This document shows positions 8,323-16,809 of a stretch of 64,000 nucleotides of DNA, in pieces. Below the pieces are notes generated by a model that saw only the letters and a list, made by a program, of their open reading frames with translations, was not told the DNA's origin and searched no databases. Position 1 is the first letter of the stretch. Every line of letters starts with the position of its first letter. The stretch comes from JAHEAO01 sp942492375 (GTDB lineage: Bacteria; Pseudomonadota; Alphaproteobacteria; Rhodobacterales; Rhodobacteraceae): positions 124,001-188,000 of the forward strand of contig CALOEL010000003.1 in NCBI GenBank assembly GCA_942492375.1, read 5' to 3'. Made by a program: the position numbers and the translations under genes.

Positions 8323-9043
8323 CCGGGGCCGCCTGATCCCGCGCGACCGCAGCGCCCATCCGGTCGCCCGCGATACCGATTACAAAAGCTCGGTCAGCCG
8401 CGCGCCGGACCTGCCGCTTCTGTCGCTGGACAGCACCGTGACCGAGGAGACCGGCCCGCGCTTCGGCCATTCGCTGATCGGGCGCTTCGACAACGACCTG
8501 ATCCTGAACTGGACCCACGGCAAGGCCGCAGCGCTGGGCGAGCGCATCCTGGTGCATGGCCGGGTCCTGGACGAAACCGGCCGCGCGGTGCCGCAGACGC
8601 TGGTAGAGATCTGGCAGGCCAATGCCGGCGGACGCTACCGCCATGTGCGGGACAGCTATTTCGCGCCGCTCGATCCGAATTTCGGCGGCTGCGGCCGGAC
8701 CCTGACCGACGATCAGGGGCGCTACGAATTCCTCACGATCCGCCCCGGCGCCTACCCGTGGCCGAACCGGGGCAATGACTGGCGGCCGATGCATATCCAT
8801 TTCTCGGTCTTCGGCCACAGCTTCGGCCAGCGCCTGATCACCCAGATGTATTTCGAGGGCGACCCGCTGATCGACCGCTGCCCGATCGCCGCCACGATCA
8901 GGGACCGCAGCCAGCTTGACCGGCTGGTGGCGCCGCTCGACATGGCCCGCGCACGCCCGATGGATCACCTCGCCTACAGGTTCGACATCGTGCTGCGCGG
9001 CCGCCGCCAGTCGATGTTCGAGAACCGCCCCGAGGGGATGTGA
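8315..9043 (+). CDS. pcaH: PcaH, protocatechuate 3,4-dioxygenase beta subunit
   Basis: Catalytic, iron-binding subunit of 242 residues of the intradiol dioxygenase that cleaves protocatechuate to 3-carboxy-cis,cis-muconate. The four non-haem Fe(III) ligands are visible: Tyr in AGGRYRHVRD, Tyr in RPGAYPWPN, and both His in RPMHIHFSVFG. ATG 8315 overlaps pcaC; the stop is followed one base later by the pcaG ATG. A complete beta subunit. Confidence 0.95.
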   Translation: MSDRGRLIPRDRSAHPVARDTDYKSSVSRAPDLPLLSLDSTVTEETGPRFGHSLIGRFDNDLILNWTHGKAAALGERILVHGRVLDETGRAVPQTLVEIWQANAGGRYRHVRDSYFAPLDPNFGGCGRTLTDDQGRYEFLTIRPGAYPWPNRGNDWRPMHIHFSVFGHSFGQRLITQMYFEGDPLIDRCPIAATIRDRSQLDRLVAPLDMARARPMDHLAYRFDIVLRGRRQSMFENRPEGM

Positions 9044-9044
9044 C

Positions 9045-9644
9045 ATGGTGCAGAAACTCGATACCTTGCGCGAAACGCCCTCGCAGACCGCTGGTCCTTA
9101 CGTCCATATCGGCTGCATCCCGACCTTCGCCGGGCTGACCGGCATCTACCCCGAGGATCTGGGCGCCCGCGCCATCGAAGCAGGCGCGAAGGGTCGGAAG
9201 ATCACCATCACCGGCGCGGTTCTCGACGGCACCGGCTGGGCGATCCGCGACGCGATGCTGGAAAGCTGGCAGGCCGATGCCGCCGGGCTTTATCCCGGCC
9301 AGGAGGGTGCCGATCCCGCGGTCACCGGCTTCTGCCGCTTCGCCACCGACGGGCAAACCGGCGAATTCACCCTCGAAACCGTCAAGCCAGGGCCCGTCCC
9401 CGGCCCCGGGGGCCGGATGCAGGCGCCGCATATCGCGCTCTGGATCGTGGCGCGCGGCATCAATACCGGGTTGCAGACCCGGATCTATTTCGCGGATCAG
9501 GACAATTCCGCCGATCCGCTGCTGGCCCGGATCGAGCAGCGTCCGCGCGCCGACACGCTGATCGCGCAGCAGACCGGCGCGGCGAGCTACCGCTTCGACA
9601 TCCGCCTGCAAGGGCCGGACGAAACCCTGTTTCTGGACATCTGA
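9045..9644 (+). CDS. pcaG: PcaG, protocatechuate 3,4-dioxygenase alpha subunit
   Basis: 199-residue partner of PcaH in the (alpha-beta)n dioxygenase. It begins with the family pattern ETPSQTAGPYVHIG and shares the intradiol-dioxygenase beta-sandwich (GTGWAIRDAMLESWQADAAG, APHIALWIVARG, LQTRIYF) but lacks the four iron ligands, as expected for the alpha subunit. One base separates the pcaH stop from this ATG, so synthesis is coupled. Confidence 0.94.
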   Translation: MVQKLDTLRETPSQTAGPYVHIGCIPTFAGLTGIYPEDLGARAIEAGAKGRKITITGAVLDGTGWAIRDAMLESWQADAAGLYPGQEGADPAVTGFCRFATDGQTGEFTLETVKPGPVPGPGGRMQAPHIALWIVARGINTGLQTRIYFADQDNSADPLLARIEQRPRADTLIAQQTGAASYRFDIRLQGPDETLFLDI

Positions 9645-9654
9645 CGGAGGTCCC

Positions 9655-10488
9655 ATGACCAATCCCTGCATCATCTGCGTGGCCATCACCGGCTCGGTGC
9701 CGCGCAAGGAGAACAACCCCGCCGTGCCGATCACCGTCGCCGAGCAGATCGAGTCGACCCATGCCGCGTTCGAGGCCGGCGCCAGCATCGCGCATTGCCA
9801 TGTCCGGCTGGACGACGGCACCCCGACCAGCGACCCCGAGCGGTTTGCCGCGCTGAAAGAGGGCATCGAGAAGCACTGCCCCGGCATGATCGTACAGCTC
9901 TCGACCGGCGGCCGTTCCGGTGCCGGGCACGAACGCGGCGGCATGCTGTCCCTGCGCCCCGATATGGCCTCGCTCTCGGTCGGGTCCAACAACTTCCCGA
10001 CGCGGGTCTACGAGAACCCGCCAGATCTGGTCGACTGGCTGGCCTCGGAAATGCTCAAGTACGACGTGAAGCCGGAGATCGAGGCCTTTGATCTCAGCCA
10101 CATTTTCCAGGCAGTGAAGATGAGCGAGGACGGACGGCTGAAAAAGCCGCTCTACATCCAGTTCGTGATGAACGTGAAGAACGCGATGCCCGCCGACAAG
10201 GGGGTGTTCGACTTCTACGTGAAGACGGTGAGCCGCATCGCCCCTGACGCCCAGTGGTGCGGCGCGGGGGTCGGCCCGGCGCAGATCAAGGTCAACGAAT
10301 GGTCGATCGCGGCGGGTGGCCATACCCGCACCGGGCTGGAAGACAACATGCGGCTGGATCGCGACACGCTGGCGCCGTCGAACGCGGCGCTGGTGAAGCG
10401 CGCCGCCGATCTCTGCGCGAAATACGACCGGACCGTCGCCACCTGGATGCAGGCGCGCGACATCCTCGGGCTCAGGGAGGCCGGCTGA
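9655..10488 (+). CDS. Beta-keto acid cleavage enzyme (BKACE/DUF849 family)
   Basis: 277-residue Zn-dependent TIM-barrel protein of the family founded by 3-keto-5-aminohexanoate cleavage enzyme, which exchanges an acyl unit between a beta-keto acid and acetyl-CoA to give acetoacetate and a new acyl-CoA. Metal-site segments ASIAHCHVRLDDG and the Glu in IEAFDLSHIF are visible, plus the N-terminal ITGSVPRKENNPAVPIT. It lies between pcaG and pcaB in the same operon (TGATG overlap with pcaB). That placement suggests 3-oxoadipate as substrate, giving succinyl-CoA plus acetoacetate; this is inference, since family substrates vary. Confidence 0.88.
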   Translation: MTNPCIICVAITGSVPRKENNPAVPITVAEQIESTHAAFEAGASIAHCHVRLDDGTPTSDPERFAALKEGIEKHCPGMIVQLSTGGRSGAGHERGGMLSLRPDMASLSVGSNNFPTRVYENPPDLVDWLASEMLKYDVKPEIEAFDLSHIFQAVKMSEDGRLKKPLYIQFVMNVKNAMPADKGVFDFYVKTVSRIAPDAQWCGAGVGPAQIKVNEWSIAAGGHTRTGLEDNMRLDRDTLAPSNAALVKRAADLCAKYDRTVATWMQARDILGLREAG

Positions 10489-11816
10489 TGCCCGCGAGCC
10501 CTCTGGACAGCGCGCTCTACCGCGGTCTTTTCCACGACACCGAACTGGCGGCCTTGTTCACCGACACCGCCGAGGTCAGGTCGATGATGCTGGTCGAGGC
10601 CGCGCTGGCCAAGGCGCAGGCCGAAGCCGGGCTGATCCCGGATACCGCCGCCCAGGCGATCCACCGCGCCGCCCGCGAGGTCCAGATCGACCCCGCCGCC
10701 CTGTCGGCCGAGACCGGCCGCAACGCGGTGCCGGTGCCCGCCCTCGTCACCGCCTTCCGCACCGAGATGAACGCGCCCGACCATGCGCAATACCTGCATT
10801 GGGGCGCGACCTCGCAGGACATCATGGACAGCGCGCTGGTGCTGCGTCTGGCGCGGGTGGTGGCGATTCTGCAGGCCCGGTTGACCGCGCTGGCCAAGAC
10901 GCTTGGCACGCTGGCCGACGCCCATGCCGAGCTGCCGATGGCCGCGCGCAGCTGGGGCCAGGCCGCAACGCCGACCAGTTTCGGCGCGGTTGTCACGGGC
11001 TGGGGCGCGCCGCTGCTGCGCCATCTCGACCGGCTGGAGGCGCTGCGCCCCCGCCTGCTCTGCGTCTCGCTTTCGGGTGCGGCGGGCACGCTGTCGGTGA
11101 TGGGCGATCAGGGGCCGCTTGTGCGGGCGGCGTTGGCGGGGGGGTTGAAGCTTGGCGATTCCGGCGGCAGCTGGCATTCCACCCGCGACGGCATCGCCGA
11201 GTTTTCCGGCTGGCTGGCGCTTGTGGCGGGCAGCCTCGGCAAGATGGGCGAGGATCTGACGCTGCTGACGCAGAGCGGCATCGCCGAGGTCACGCTGGAG
11301 GGCGGCGGCGGATCCTCGACCATGCCGCAGAAATCGAACCCGGTCCTGCCCGCGTTGCTGGCGGCGCTGGCGCGCCAGGCGCAGGCGCTGGACGGCGCGA
11401 TACAGGGCGCGACCTTGCACCGGCAGCAGAGGGACGGCGCCGCCTGGATGGTGGAATGGCTGAACCTGCCGCAGATCGTGCTGGTCGCGGGCCGCGCGCT
11501 GGCCGCCGCGACCGAGCTTGCCGCTGCGCTGCGGCCGGAGGCGGAGGTGATGCGCCGAGGGATCGACGACGGGCCTGGCCTGATCTACGCCGAGGCGCTG
11601 AGCTTCGCGCTGGCCCGGCAGATGCCGCGCCCCGAGGCGCAGCAGCAGGTCAAGGCGCTCTGCGCCGAGGCGCGCGACAGCGGCCGGCCGCTGTCGGAAC
11701 TGGCCGCAGATCGGTGGCCGGAGGCGCTGCCGGATGGCATCTTCACCCCCGAGGCCCAGCTTGGCCAGGCCCCGGCCGAGGCCCGCGCCTTCGCCCGCGC
11801 CGCGGCGGCGCTGTGA
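10488..11816 (+). CDS. pcaB: PcaB, 3-carboxy-cis,cis-muconate cycloisomerase
   Basis: 442-residue member of the fumarase/aspartase superfamily that lactonises 3-carboxymuconate to 4-carboxymuconolactone. The signature loop GGGGSSTMPQKSNPVLPAL is intact, with HWGATSQDIMDSA (conserved region 1) and WHSTRDGIAEFSGWLAL. ATG overlaps the BKACE stop by one base. It is the last pca gene of the operon; no pcaIJ, pcaF or pcaQ/pcaR regulator is in the window. Confidence 0.94.
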   Translation: MPASPLDSALYRGLFHDTELAALFTDTAEVRSMMLVEAALAKAQAEAGLIPDTAAQAIHRAAREVQIDPAALSAETGRNAVPVPALVTAFRTEMNAPDHAQYLHWGATSQDIMDSALVLRLARVVAILQARLTALAKTLGTLADAHAELPMAARSWGQAATPTSFGAVVTGWGAPLLRHLDRLEALRPRLLCVSLSGAAGTLSVMGDQGPLVRAALAGGLKLGDSGGSWHSTRDGIAEFSGWLALVAGSLGKMGEDLTLLTQSGIAEVTLEGGGGSSTMPQKSNPVLPALLAALARQAQALDGAIQGATLHRQQRDGAAWMVEWLNLPQIVLVAGRALAAATELAAALRPEAEVMRRGIDDGPGLIYAEALSFALARQMPRPEAQQQVKALCAEARDSGRPLSELAADRWPEALPDGIFTPEAQLGQAPAEARAFARAAAAL

Positions 11817-11917
11817 TATCCTCGCGGCTCAGGTCGTTTGCGGACAACCACCTGTCGTCCGCCTGCGCGCCTTGCCCCTGACCGACCCCCTAGCCTGCCC
11901 GAAAAAGGAGCCCCCTG

Positions 11918-13000
11918 ATGCCGATGATCACTGCCGCCGTCTGCCGCGAATTCGGCAAGCCGCTGACGATTGAACAGGTCCGGCTGAAGGATCCCGGACC
12001 GGGCGAGGTGATGGTCGATCTCGGCGCCTGCGCGATATGTCATTCCGACATCACCTATCTCGATGGCGGCTGGGGCGGCACGCTGCCGGCCGTCTATGGC
12101 CACGAGGCGGCGGGCCGGGTCTCGGCGGTCGGGCCGGGTGTGACGCGCTACGCGGTCGGCGACACGGTGCTGGCGACGCTGATCCGCTCCTGCGGCCATT
12201 GCGCGCCCTGCGCCAGCGGCAAGCCGGTGATGTGCGGCGCGCCCTACGACCGCAGCAATGGCCCGCTGGCGCTGGCCGATGGCGGGGTGCTGGAACACGG
12301 GATGGCGGTGGGCGGCTTTGCCGAGAAGGTGGTGGTGGATCAGAGCCAGCTTGCCGCGATCCCCGCCGACATGGCGATGGATGTGGCAAGCCTTCTGTCC
12401 TGCGGTGTCATTACCGGCGTCGGCGCGGCGGTGAATGCCGCGAAGGTGAGGCCCGGCGAGACCGTGGTGGTGATCGGCGCGGGCGGCGTCGGGCTGAACG
12501 CGGTGCAGGGCGCGCGGATCGCCGGGGCCGCGCGGATCATCGCCCTCGACATGACCGAGGAGAAGCTGGCCGTGGCGCGCGATTTCGGCGCGACGGACGG
12601 GGTGCTGGCGGGCGGCGAGAAGCCCTGGCGCGAGGTCGCGGCCATCGCCGGCCGGCTGGCCGATGCGGTTCTGGTGACCGTGGGATCGGTGCGCGCCTAT
12701 GACGAGGCGCTGCGCTACATGGCGCCGGGCGGGCGGCTGGTGATGGTGGGGATGACCCATTCGGGGCAGAATGCCAACTATGAGCCGGTCAATATCGCGG
12801 CCTTGGGGCAAGGCATGGTCGGCTCGAAGATGGGCGACGTGGTGCTGGCGCGCGACATCCCCTGGATGGTCGAGCTGTATCAGCAGGGCCGGCTGAAGCT
12901 CGACGAGCTGATCTCGGGCCGCTGGAAGCTGGACCAGATCAACGAGGCGATAGCGAATACCCGCGCCGGGGCCGCAAGGCGCAACGTGATCGTGTTCTAG
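11918..13000 (+). CDS. Zinc-dependent alcohol dehydrogenase (MDR superfamily)
   Basis: 360-residue medium-chain dehydrogenase. Catalytic zinc ligands are Cys in CAICHSDITYLDGG and His in YGHEAAG; the structural-zinc cysteines are in CGHCAPCASGKPVMC. The NAD(P)-binding motif is GAGGVGLNAVQGA. It resembles class III or benzyl-alcohol-type dehydrogenases, and the nearby aromatic genes make an aromatic alcohol plausible but unproven. ATG 11918 follows AAAGGAG. Its TAG stop overlaps the convergent GNAT gene's stop in a CTAG. Confidence 0.87.
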   Translation: MPMITAAVCREFGKPLTIEQVRLKDPGPGEVMVDLGACAICHSDITYLDGGWGGTLPAVYGHEAAGRVSAVGPGVTRYAVGDTVLATLIRSCGHCAPCASGKPVMCGAPYDRSNGPLALADGGVLEHGMAVGGFAEKVVVDQSQLAAIPADMAMDVASLLSCGVITGVGAAVNAAKVRPGETVVVIGAGGVGLNAVQGARIAGAARIIALDMTEEKLAVARDFGATDGVLAGGEKPWREVAAIAGRLADAVLVTVGSVRAYDEALRYMAPGGRLVMVGMTHSGQNANYEPVNIAALGQGMVGSKMGDVVLARDIPWMVELYQQGRLKLDELISGRWKLDQINEAIANTRAGAARRNVIVF

Positions 13001-13437
13001 TGCTCGGCAAGCGCGTCGTCCCAGCCGAAATAGACGCCCGGCATCTCCTGGCCTTTCAGCTTGCGGTAAAGCGCCAGCGCGGCGTCGTTGTCCGGCTCGG
13101 TGCCAAGCCAGATACCTTCGCATCCGCGCTGCCGCGCTATGGCAAAGAGCTTCTCGGCGACCGCGGTTCCGATCCCCCGGCGCCGCCAGTCGTCGCGCAC
13201 GCCGACCTCGTTGACGAACAGCGCGGGCGGCTTGTCCGGGTGCAGCAGGATCGTGCCCGACGCCATTCCGACCGCCAGGTCACCGGCATAGGCCAATACC
13301 AGTTCGTGTCCCGGATCGTTCAGGAAAGCCGCCGCCTGATCCGGCCTGACCGGCCCGTCGAACAATCCCTCCGGCACGGCCAGCAGCCGGTCCAGGTCGG
13401 CTGGACGCAAGTGCAAAAAAGTGATGTCCTGAGCCAT
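12997..13437 (-). CDS. GNAT-family N-acetyltransferase
   Basis: 146-residue acetyltransferase. The acetyl-CoA pyrophosphate loop VRDDWRRRGIGTAVAEKLF is at about residues 82-100, followed by ALALYRKLKGQE, the usual beta6-alpha4 segment. The layout resembles the AAC(3)-I-like subgroup, but that group is broad and no substrate can be assigned. ATG (CAT at 13435-13437) was chosen over upstream starts because the preceding sequence does not fit the family. The 3' end overlaps the convergent alcohol dehydrogenase by four bases. Confidence 0.8.
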   Translation of the reverse strand: MAQDITFLHLRPADLDRLLAVPEGLFDGPVRPDQAAAFLNDPGHELVLAYAGDLAVGMASGTILLHPDKPPALFVNEVGVRDDWRRRGIGTAVAEKLFAIARQRGCEGIWLGTEPDNDAALALYRKLKGQEMPGVYFGWDDALAEH

Positions 13438-13466
13438 AGATCGCCTCGCAACCGGAAATCCCATTG

Positions 13467-14726
13467 ATGAAACTGCAGGATCTCGAGATTTTCGTCGTCG
13501 CCCCGCCGGCACCGGGCTGGGGAGGACGCTACTGGATCTTCCCGAAACTGACCACCGATACCGGGATCGTCGGCTATGGCGAATGCTACGCCTCGACTGT
13601 CGGGCCCGAGGCGATGAAGGCGGTGATCGCGGATGTGTTCGAGCGCCACATGGCCGGCGAGAACCCCGAGAATATCGAGATGATGTTCCGCCGCGCCTAT
13701 TCCTCGGGGTTCACCCAACGCCCCGACCCCACAGTGATGGGCGCGTTTTCGGGGCTGGAGATCGCCTGCTGGGACATCCTCGGCAAGGATCGCGACCGGC
13801 CGGTCTGGGCGCTTCTGGGCGGGATGATGAATGAGCGGGTGCGGTCCTATACCTATCTCTACCCGCAGCCGGGGCAGAAGATGTCCACCTTCTGGACCTC
13901 GCCCGACGAGCAGGCAGAGGCCGCCGCGGCGATGGTCGATCTGGGCTTCACCGCCGTCAAGTTCGACCCCGCCGGCCCCTATACGCTGCGTGGCGGGCAC
14001 CAGCCGGCGATGTCCGACATCACCCGCTCCGTTGCGTTCTGCAAGGCGATACGCGAGGCGGTGGGTGACCGCGCCGATCTGCTCTTCGGCACCCATGGCC
14101 AGTTCACCACGGCCGGCGCTATCCGGCTGGGTCAGGCATTGGAGCCCTACAACCCGCTATGGTTCGAGGAACCGATCCCGCCCGACAACCTCGCCGAATT
14201 CGCCGAGGTCGCCCGCGCGGTGCGGATCCCCGTCGCCACCGGCGAGCGGATGACCACCAAGGCGGAGTTCGGCGCGGTGCTGCGCTCGGGCGGCGCGAAG
14301 ATCCTGCAACCGGCGCTCGGGCGCGCGGGCGGGATCTGGGAGGCAAAGAAGATCGCCGCCATCGCCGAGATCTACAATGCCGAGATGGCGCCGCATCTTT
14401 ATGCCGGGCCGGTCGAATGGGCGGCCAACGTGCATCTGTCGGTCTCGATCCCGAACCTGCTGATCGCCGAGACGATCGAGACCGGCGGCGCCTTTCACCA
14501 GAAGCTGATCCGTAACACGATCCGCTGGGAAGACGGGTTCATCCATGCCCCGACCGCCCCCGGTCTCGGCATCGAGTTCGACGAGGATGTCGCCCGCGCC
14601 CATCCCTATACCGGCGACCGACTGCATCTGGAGATGCAGGAAGCGCCCTGTGACTATGCCAAGGGCAACGACTTCCAGGGCGGCGCGCCGGCGGCGGACC
14701 CGGAGGCGGGCGAAAGCGATGATTGA
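13467..14726 (+). CDS. Mandelate racemase/muconate lactonizing (enolase superfamily) enzyme
   Basis: 419 residues: N-terminal capping domain (1-130), then a TIM barrel. Landmarks in order: the KFD lysine in TAVKFDPAGPY, LLFGTHGQFT where the first metal ligand normally lies, Glu in WFEEPIPPDN, Glu in ATGERMTTK, and His in MAPHLYAGP. The GxHG pattern recalls the galactonate-dehydratase subgroup, though the usual Asp is not seen at the first metal site. A sugar-acid or aromatic-acid dehydratase is likely. ATG 13467 is used; TTG three bases upstream is possible. Confidence 0.82.
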   Translation: MKLQDLEIFVVAPPAPGWGGRYWIFPKLTTDTGIVGYGECYASTVGPEAMKAVIADVFERHMAGENPENIEMMFRRAYSSGFTQRPDPTVMGAFSGLEIACWDILGKDRDRPVWALLGGMMNERVRSYTYLYPQPGQKMSTFWTSPDEQAEAAAAMVDLGFTAVKFDPAGPYTLRGGHQPAMSDITRSVAFCKAIREAVGDRADLLFGTHGQFTTAGAIRLGQALEPYNPLWFEEPIPPDNLAEFAEVARAVRIPVATGERMTTKAEFGAVLRSGGAKILQPALGRAGGIWEAKKIAAIAEIYNAEMAPHLYAGPVEWAANVHLSVSIPNLLIAETIETGGAFHQKLIRNTIRWEDGFIHAPTAPGLGIEFDEDVARAHPYTGDRLHLEMQEAPCDYAKGNDFQGGAPAADPEAGESDD

Positions 14727-14776
14727 ATTTCCCGAGGCCCCTGCTATCTCTGGCGCCAGGTAACGCGCGGGACGAC

Positions 14777-15319
14777 ATGGCGACCATTGCCGATATAGAA
14801 CAGATGATTGCCAGGGTCGGTCTTGGCGACCGCGCGGCGTTCTCCGCGCTCTATGACGCCACCTCGGCGAAACTTTTCGGCGTCTGCCTTCGTATCTTGA
14901 ATAATCGGGCCGAGGCAGAGGACGCGTTGCAGGAGGCTTTCGTCAGGATCTGGCAGAAGGCGAACAGCTATGCGGCCAATGGCTACAGCCCGATGACATG
15001 GCTGATCACGCTGACGCGGAATCTGGCGATCGACAAGCTGCGGGCCCGCAAGGCCCCCGAGGACGATATCGACGAGGTCCTCGACCTTGGCGACGGCCGG
15101 CCGACGCCGGAACAGGCGGTCATCGCCGCCTCGGAGGCGGCGCGGATCACCGCCTGCCTGGATGAGCTGGACGCCGACCGCGCCCAGGCGGTCCGGGGCG
15201 CCTACCTGGAGGGGGAGACCTACCAGCAGCTGGCAGACCACCACGGTGTGCCGCTGAACACGATGCGAACCTGGCTGCGCCGCAGCCTGTTGAAACTGAA
15301 GGAATGCCTGAGCCGATGA
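14777..15319 (+). CDS. ECF-type RNA polymerase sigma factor
   Basis: 180-residue group 4 sigma factor. Region 2 (about residues 20-90) includes AEAEDALQEAFVRIWQKA and the -10-binding helix SPMTWLITLTRNLAIDKLR; region 4 (120-178) ends with a helix-turn-helix, YQQLADHHGVPLNTMRTWLRRSLLKLKECL. The stop overlaps the start of the membrane-anchored anti-sigma gene (ATGA). Two downstream genes carry matching promoter-like motifs, so this factor probably drives them. ATG 14777 was chosen because conserved region 2 starts soon after. Confidence 0.92.
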   Translation: MATIADIEQMIARVGLGDRAAFSALYDATSAKLFGVCLRILNNRAEAEDALQEAFVRIWQKANSYAANGYSPMTWLITLTRNLAIDKLRARKAPEDDIDEVLDLGDGRPTPEQAVIAASEAARITACLDELDADRAQAVRGAYLEGETYQQLADHHGVPLNTMRTWLRRSLLKLKECLSR

Positions 15320-16008
15320 CCGCAGAAGGCGATCATAGCGACGACGATATCGCCCTTGCCGGCGAATATGCTCTGCATCTGATGGATGCCGACGCCCGGC
15401 GCGCCTTCGAGGCTCGGCTGGCGCGAGAGCCGGCGCTGCGCGATCTTGTCCGCGACTGGGACGAGAATTTCATCGTCATGGCAGAGGGGTTCAGCCCGGT
15501 CGCCCCGCCCGCGCGGCTGAAGGCGGCGATCGAGAAGCGCCTGTTCGCCGAGACCGCCGCGCCGCGCCGCGCCGGATCGCCCTTCGGCTGGATCCTGGGC
15601 GCGCTCAGCGCCGGGGTTCTGGCGCTTCTGCTGGTGGTGTTCCTGCCGGATACCCGGCTTGCGCCCGAAGGCCCCGCCTATATCGCCGAGATCGCCGCCG
15701 AGGATGGCTCGCTGGTCGTCGAGGCCCGGTTCGACCCCGAAAGCGGCGGGCTGAGCATCGAGCGGCAAGCAGGGGCCGCGGCGGCGGGACGGGTGCTGGA
15801 GCTCTGGCTGATCGCCGAAGGTGCCGCCGCGCCGGTCTCGCTTGGCGTGCTGCCCGAGGAGCAGAGCGCGACGCTGGGGATTCCCGAAACGCTGGTGGCG
15901 GCGCTGGCGGGCGGAACGCTTGCGATCAGCGACGAGCCTCCGGGCGGATCGCCCACCGGTCAGCCGACCGGCGCGGTCCTGGCCGTGGGTGCCGTGACCG
16001 GGATCTGA
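15316..16008 (+). CDS. Membrane-anchored anti-sigma factor (RskA-like)
   Basis: 230 residues. The cytoplasmic N-terminal anti-sigma domain (about 1-75) has the zinc-less pattern LAGEYALHLMDADARRAFEARLA. One transmembrane segment follows, GWILGALSAGVLALLLVVFLP (about 93-113), then a periplasmic RskA-like C-terminal domain. It sequesters the coupled ECF sigma factor until a periplasmic signal triggers release; the signal is unknown. The ATG overlapping the sigma stop is preferred to an ATG 12 bases upstream, because AAGGA is correctly spaced only for this one. Confidence 0.88.
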   Translation: MTAEGDHSDDDIALAGEYALHLMDADARRAFEARLAREPALRDLVRDWDENFIVMAEGFSPVAPPARLKAAIEKRLFAETAAPRRAGSPFGWILGALSAGVLALLLVVFLPDTRLAPEGPAYIAEIAAEDGSLVVEARFDPESGGLSIERQAGAAAAGRVLELWLIAEGAAAPVSLGVLPEEQSATLGIPETLVAALAGGTLAISDEPPGGSPTGQPTGAVLAVGAVTGI

Positions 16009-16083
16009 TCGGTTCCGGAACGTCGTGACGCATCAGCTTGCCGGCATCCTCCGGCGAAATCCGAAAAAAAATTTCGCACCGTC

Positions 16084-16115
16084 GAAACTTTCCGCCCGGC
16101 CTTCCCGTGTCTTCC
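16084..16115 (+). promoter_or_regulatory. Putative ECF-sigma promoter, copy 1
   Basis: GAAACTTTCCG at 16084-16094 and CGTGTCTTCC at 16106-16115, 46 bp before the DUF7282-like gene. The same two blocks recur with exactly the same spacing before the fasciclin gene. Assignment to the adjacent sigma factor is inference. Confidence 0.65.
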
Positions 16116-16161
16116 TGCATCAAAGGGCAAAACGCCCGCGACCGATGAAAGGAACTACGCA

Positions 16162-16584
16162 ATGACCATTCGCAAATCCATTCTGACGACCGCTATCCTT
16201 GCCGCCACCGCCGGCGCCGCTTTCGCCGCCGCACATTCGATGGCTCCGGGCGTCGAAGCCGGCAACCAGTCCGTCGCCAACGGCGTCGTCAGCGCCGAGA
16301 AGGTCGTCGCGGGCCAGAATGGCTGGCTCGTCGTCCACCGTACCGATGCCGAGATGAAGCCCGGCCCCGTGGTCGGCTATGCGCCGCTGCGCGAAGGCGA
16401 AAACATGGATGTCGCCGCGATCCTGACCGAAGAGGTCAAGCCGGGCGAGATGCTGATGCTGATGGTCCATGCCGAAGACGGCGGCATGCAGACCGGCACC
16501 TTCGAATACACGCTCGGCGCCAAGGAAGACGGCCCGATCAAGATCGACGACAAGCTGGTGATGACGGTCGTCACCGCCGAGTGA
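16162..16584 (+). CDS. Exported protein, DUF7282-like
   Basis: 140 residues with a Sec signal peptide (MTIRKSILTTAILAATAGAAFA, cleavage before AHS). The mature part is one small beta-rich domain, QNGWLVVHRTDAEMKPGPVVGYAPLREGEN..., resembling DUF7282, a domain of extracellular proteins with no known activity. It is likely periplasmic. A promoter-like motif shared with the fasciclin gene places it in the regulon of the neighbouring ECF sigma factor. A strong terminator follows at 16663. Confidence 0.75.
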   Translation: MTIRKSILTTAILAATAGAAFAAAHSMAPGVEAGNQSVANGVVSAEKVVAGQNGWLVVHRTDAEMKPGPVVGYAPLREGENMDVAAILTEEVKPGEMLMLMVHAEDGGMQTGTFEYTLGAKEDGPIKIDDKLVMTVVTAE

Positions 16585-16662
16585 ACCAAGACGCGGCAGA
16601 AGCGTTGTAGCAGGGCAAGCGCTTCCGAGGGATTGGGTAACGAGTATACGCTTGCAGGCGGG

Positions 16663-16698
16663 ATGCCCCCGGATTTCGGTCCGGGGGCATTTCTTTTA
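16663..16698 (+). terminator. Rho-independent terminator
   Basis: Perfect 11-bp stem (16663-16673 with 16680-16690, ATGCCCCCGGA/TCCGGGGGCAT), 6-nt loop, followed by TTCTTTTATTT. It ends the DUF7282-like transcript before the fasciclin promoter. Confidence 0.9.
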
Positions 16699-16736
16699 TT
16701 TCTCAGATATTTGTATGACGATAATGATGCGCCGTT

Positions 16737-16768
16737 GAAACTTTCCGGCGTCACCCCTCGTGTCTTCC
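16737..16768 (+). promoter_or_regulatory. Putative ECF-sigma promoter, copy 2
   Basis: GAAACTTTCCG (16737-16747) and CGTGTCTTCC (16759-16768) with the same 22-nt offset as copy 1, 42 bp before the fasciclin ATG. Confidence 0.65.
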
Positions 16769-16809
16769 CCATAGCCGCCGGACGCCCGGCCGCAACAAGG
16801 AGTAGACCG

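Noticed and set aside
12997..13437. Aminoglycoside 3-acetyltransferase (resistance gene)
   Set aside because: Only the general GNAT fold and subgroup layout are visible; there is no specific AAC(3) evidence and no mobile context.
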